Origin: CAYJPA01 sp964371945 | Lineage (GTDB): Bacteria; Chloroflexota; Chloroflexia; Thermomicrobiales; UBA6265 | Direction: 5' to 3' | NCBI GenBank assembly: GCA_964371945.1 | Contig: CAYJPA010000016.1 | Location: 10,100 to 74,099 of the forward strand | DNA length: 64,000 bases | Shown here: piece after piece, positions 62,001 to 64,000 of the stretch | How the letters are laid out: each line of letters starts with the position of its first letter | Position numbering within the stretch: the first letter of the stretch is position 1 | Made by a program: the position numbers and the translations under genes | The notes under the pieces: model-generated | Database searches by the model: none | The model's input: only the letters and a program-made list of their open reading frames with translations | Told to the model about the DNA's origin: nothing

Positions 62001-62267
62001 GTGAGCACCGAAGAACCTGGATACATCCTGCACGTGACCGATCGCACCGCCGCCGCCATGCAGCTCGCGGCCCATTTCACCTCTGAAGCGATGAAAGCCT
62101 CCACTGCCTCCGATCCGCGCGGCCGGTTGGCCGAGCAGCTCGGTTATTTCGACCTCGCGTTCCGTTCGATCATGGGCAGCACCGCCCGCGGAATCATCAA
62201 ATCCGGCGCCACACCACCTGGCACCGACGCCGAGCTCGGGTCACGATCACGCATTGGGATCGGTTAG
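62001..62267 (+). CDS. small unknown protein
   Basis: An 88-residue, Ala- and Arg-rich protein, probably helical. GTG 62001 has GGAG seven bases upstream. No domain recognised. The reading frame extends further left, but the extra residues are low-complexity Ser/Arg. Moderate confidence that it is expressed. Confidence 0.5.
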   Translation: MSTEEPGYILHVTDRTAAAMQLAAHFTSEAMKASTASDPRGRLAEQLGYFDLAFRSIMGSTARGIIKSGATPPGTDAELGSRSRIGIG

Positions 62268-62282
62268 CGGGTTCACTGCGAC

Positions 62283-62696
62283 TTACGCCGGGGCAATGAG
62301 CTCAACCTCGTTGCCGTCTGGATCGTCGATGTACATCGTACGAGAAGGGATCACCGGGTGCTGGCCGGCGCGGACCATGTAGCCGCGACCGTTGAGCGCG
62401 GTCATCGTTCCGTCAACGTCGTCCGCCGAGATTGCGAGGGCGAGATGGTGCAACGTTTGTGGCGTGGAGAAGGGGCCATGATCGCCCTGGAGCTGGACGA
62501 GTGCCACAAGGGCAGGGAGATCGCCGTTCGCGTCGTCCGCGCGAAGGAAAATCGGGTTCAAGCGTTCCGGCGGCGAAATCACGGTCAGACCAAGTAGATC
62601 ACGGTAAAACGCGAGCGAAGCGCTCATTTCGTGCACGTTCAGCACGACCTCCGCCGAACCGCAAATCGTTGCCGCGGGCGTCGCCACGTCCGTCAT
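62283..62696 (-). CDS. VOC family (glyoxalase-like) protein
   Basis: A 137-residue vicinal-oxygen-chelate protein. Two beta-alpha-beta-beta units: AEVVLNVHEMSASLAFYRDLLGL and TLHHLALAISADDVDGTMTALNG, with MYIDDPDGNEVELI at the end. Likely metal ligands are His90-region (LHHLAL) and the Glu of NEVEL. Substrate unknown. ATG 62696 is preceded by GGGGAA; ATG 62765 is upstream. Confidence 0.88.
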   Translation of the reverse strand: MTDVATPAATICGSAEVVLNVHEMSASLAFYRDLLGLTVISPPERLNPIFLRADDANGDLPALVALVQLQGDHGPFSTPQTLHHLALAISADDVDGTMTALNGRGYMVRAGQHPVIPSRTMYIDDPDGNEVELIAPA

Positions 62697-62935
62697 TGAT
62701 TCCCCTTCCCCCACTACTCGTCGAGCACACGATTGTTGCCGAAAAGCCGGCATCTCCGCGGCCATGACGATGAACGCGCGTTTACATTTCGCTATTCTTT
62801 ACCTACAATGTCGGCTACGAGCGCCGGAATTCACGATCCATGTTCGTTTCAGTCCCGGTTTGCGCTCGCTTCACCGCACGGCCGGTTCCGACTCCGAGCC
62901 GTGCTGGACAACAGCTGAAAGTAATCGGAACGCTC

Positions 62936-63763
62936 ATGGCTATGGCGCCGTTGACCGTATCCGCATTTGACCGGTCAACACAACAACAGAATCACCCCCC
63001 CTTCAAGCGTGTCCTAACCGGTTTGGGACCCGTCGTTCTCTTGTATGTGCTCTATTCGGTAGTTCGATTTTTAGTCGCGGATCGCGGTCCCGACCTCGGC
63101 TTCTCCAACGCCAAGCGCTTGCTCGATCTTGAGGATCGATTCGGAATCGCCTGGGAGAGCGCTGTCCAAACCGCGCTATTGCCGCATAACTGGGTCGTTC
63201 GTGGATCGAACGTTTATTACGTGTTCGGCTTCCTGCCGATTTTGATCGGCAGCGCGTTGCTTGCTGCCTGGCGGGCATCATCGTCGCTCCGGTACTGGCG
63301 ATTAGTGTTCGCGAGCTCGCTCATGATGGCCCTGATCGGCTATTCGGCCTTTCCGCTCGCCCCGCCTCGATTGCTGCCCGATCACTGGGGATTTGTCGAT
63401 ACGCTGATGGTCTATGGTCCGCGGTATTACGGCGACGCAACCGGGTCCAGTCTCTTCAACGGCTTTGGATCCCTGCCAAGCACCGTGAATGTCTACGCCG
63501 CGATGCCGAGCATGCATGTCGCGTGGTCCGTGATCGCGGGGATCCTGTTCGCGGCGTCGTTCGGCAACAGGCGTTGGGCGGTGGTGCTGGCGGTCCTACA
63601 TCCGCTGCTGATGTCGTTTTCGGTGATCGTGACGGCGAATCACTACCTCCTGGATGTGGTCGCCGGACTGATCGTGCTCGGCGTCGCGGTCGCGGCTGTG
63701 CAAGCAATCGAAAAGCGATCAGCCAGACGCGCGCCGGAAACATTGGTTTCCTACCAGGGCTGA
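62936..63763 (+). CDS. PAP2-family membrane phosphatase/transferase
   Basis: A 275-residue polytopic membrane protein of the PAP2 (type 2 phosphatidic-acid phosphatase) superfamily. The catalytic pair is visible as PSMHVAWS and ANHYLLDVVAG, like inositol phosphorylceramide synthase-type members. Several membrane helices; the N-terminus before ATG 62936 is discarded. A small membrane gene follows one base after its stop. Confidence 0.87.
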   Translation: MAMAPLTVSAFDRSTQQQNHPPFKRVLTGLGPVVLLYVLYSVVRFLVADRGPDLGFSNAKRLLDLEDRFGIAWESAVQTALLPHNWVVRGSNVYYVFGFLPILIGSALLAAWRASSSLRYWRLVFASSLMMALIGYSAFPLAPPRLLPDHWGFVDTLMVYGPRYYGDATGSSLFNGFGSLPSTVNVYAAMPSMHVAWSVIAGILFAASFGNRRWAVVLAVLHPLLMSFSVIVTANHYLLDVVAGLIVLGVAVAAVQAIEKRSARRAPETLVSYQG

Positions 63764-63764
63764 C

Positions 63765-63935
63765 ATGATGACCGAGATCGAAGACGAAACCTCCCCGTCC
63801 GAGCCCGTTTTGCCTGCCGCATATGTCAAGAACGATCCGATCACGACCGGTTTCATCATCGGCGCGCTCGTACTGCTTGCGGTGCTGGCTATCCTGATTG
63901 TGATTGCCGCGGGCCGCCCGCCCGCGGGATTGTGA
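63765..63935 (+). CDS. small single-helix membrane protein
   Basis: A 56-residue protein (ATG 63765 or 63768). An acidic start (MTEIEDETSPSEPV) is followed by FIIGALVLLAVLAILIVIA, one membrane helix. It starts two bases after the PAP2 stop, so it is probably co-transcribed, and a hairpin follows. Not a recognised family. Confidence 0.65.
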   Translation: MMTEIEDETSPSEPVLPAAYVKNDPITTGFIIGALVLLAVLAILIVIAAGRPPAGL

Positions 63936-63968
63936 TCCTAATTCCCGCACGTAGTCGCGTGATTCATC

Positions 63969-63995
63969 GCGCCCGTGTCAAGACCGAACGGGCGC
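63969..63995 (+). terminator. hairpin terminator after the PAP2 pair
   Basis: GCGCCCGT and ACGGGCGC form an 8-bp stem with an 11-base loop, followed by AATAA at the window end. The T-run is not visible because the window stops. Confidence 0.45.
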
Positions 63996-64000
63996 AATAA

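Overview
The window is a high-GC (about 60 to 63 percent by eye) bacterial chromosome fragment with densely packed genes on both strands and many GTG and TTG starts. Twin-arginine signal peptides, a Cys-rich secreted protein, an F420-type LLM oxidoreductase, PPK2, YrdB, Lrp/AsnC and U32-like proteins together suggest Chloroflexota, probably near Thermomicrobia. That placement is inferred from gene content; there is no rRNA or tRNA gene here to anchor it.

Layout. 1-1650: a 70-bp direct repeat, a Cys-rich exported protein, then homopolymer sequence around an assembly gap. 1651-4970: a 4-hydroxyphenylacetate 3-monooxygenase operon (hpaC-hpaB-RidA-DUF1028) in which both oxygenase genes carry one in-frame stop. 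5068-8775: PPK2, then a same-strand cluster of an ECF sigma factor, a zinc anti-sigma-like domain fused to an O6-alkylguanine-DNA alkyltransferase, and Ada. This looks like a sigma-factor-based alkylation response and is the most novel item. 9072-16721: a two-PH-like-domain protein of unknown role, a class A PBP, an AsnC regulator with an AT-hook tail, a rhodanese and an orphan response regulator. 17018-22609: a KAS enzyme, cupin/YrdB/nitronate monooxygenase operon, an MFS exporter and repeats. 21815-29172: a LacI-controlled sugar-uptake and GH35 beta-galactosidase operon with a clear operator.

29401-38222: a U32-like protein, a DUF433/DUF5615 toxin-antitoxin pair with a frameshifted toxin, a SelA-like PLP enzyme divergent from an amidohydrolase, a Uma2 protein, and a complete polar amino-acid ABC transporter with a near-consensus promoter. 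38354-40636: a C5-cytosine methyltransferase, HNH endonuclease and MutY/Mig-like glycosylase in overlapping frames. This looks like a restriction-modification system carrying its own repair enzyme for deaminated 5-methylcytosine. 40724-43163: fabD and fabF. 43273-46149: an APH-like kinase, DinB, MBL and cupin operon. 46276-46919: a decayed galactonate-dehydratase-like gene and a heptanucleotide repeat. 46929-53879: SDR, MarR with an MFS exporter, zinc ribbon, CYTH/LLM operon and another MFS. 54051-64000: a NYN-domain gene broken by an amber stop, an L,D-transpeptidase, YkvA, an anchored unknown protein, MFS, HD dNTPase, VOC and PAP2 genes.

Two themes recur. First, at least five genes are interrupted by single stops or frameshifts, either real decay or consensus errors in an assembled genome. 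Second, a family of short palindromes bordered by GTAG/CTAC sits between genes.
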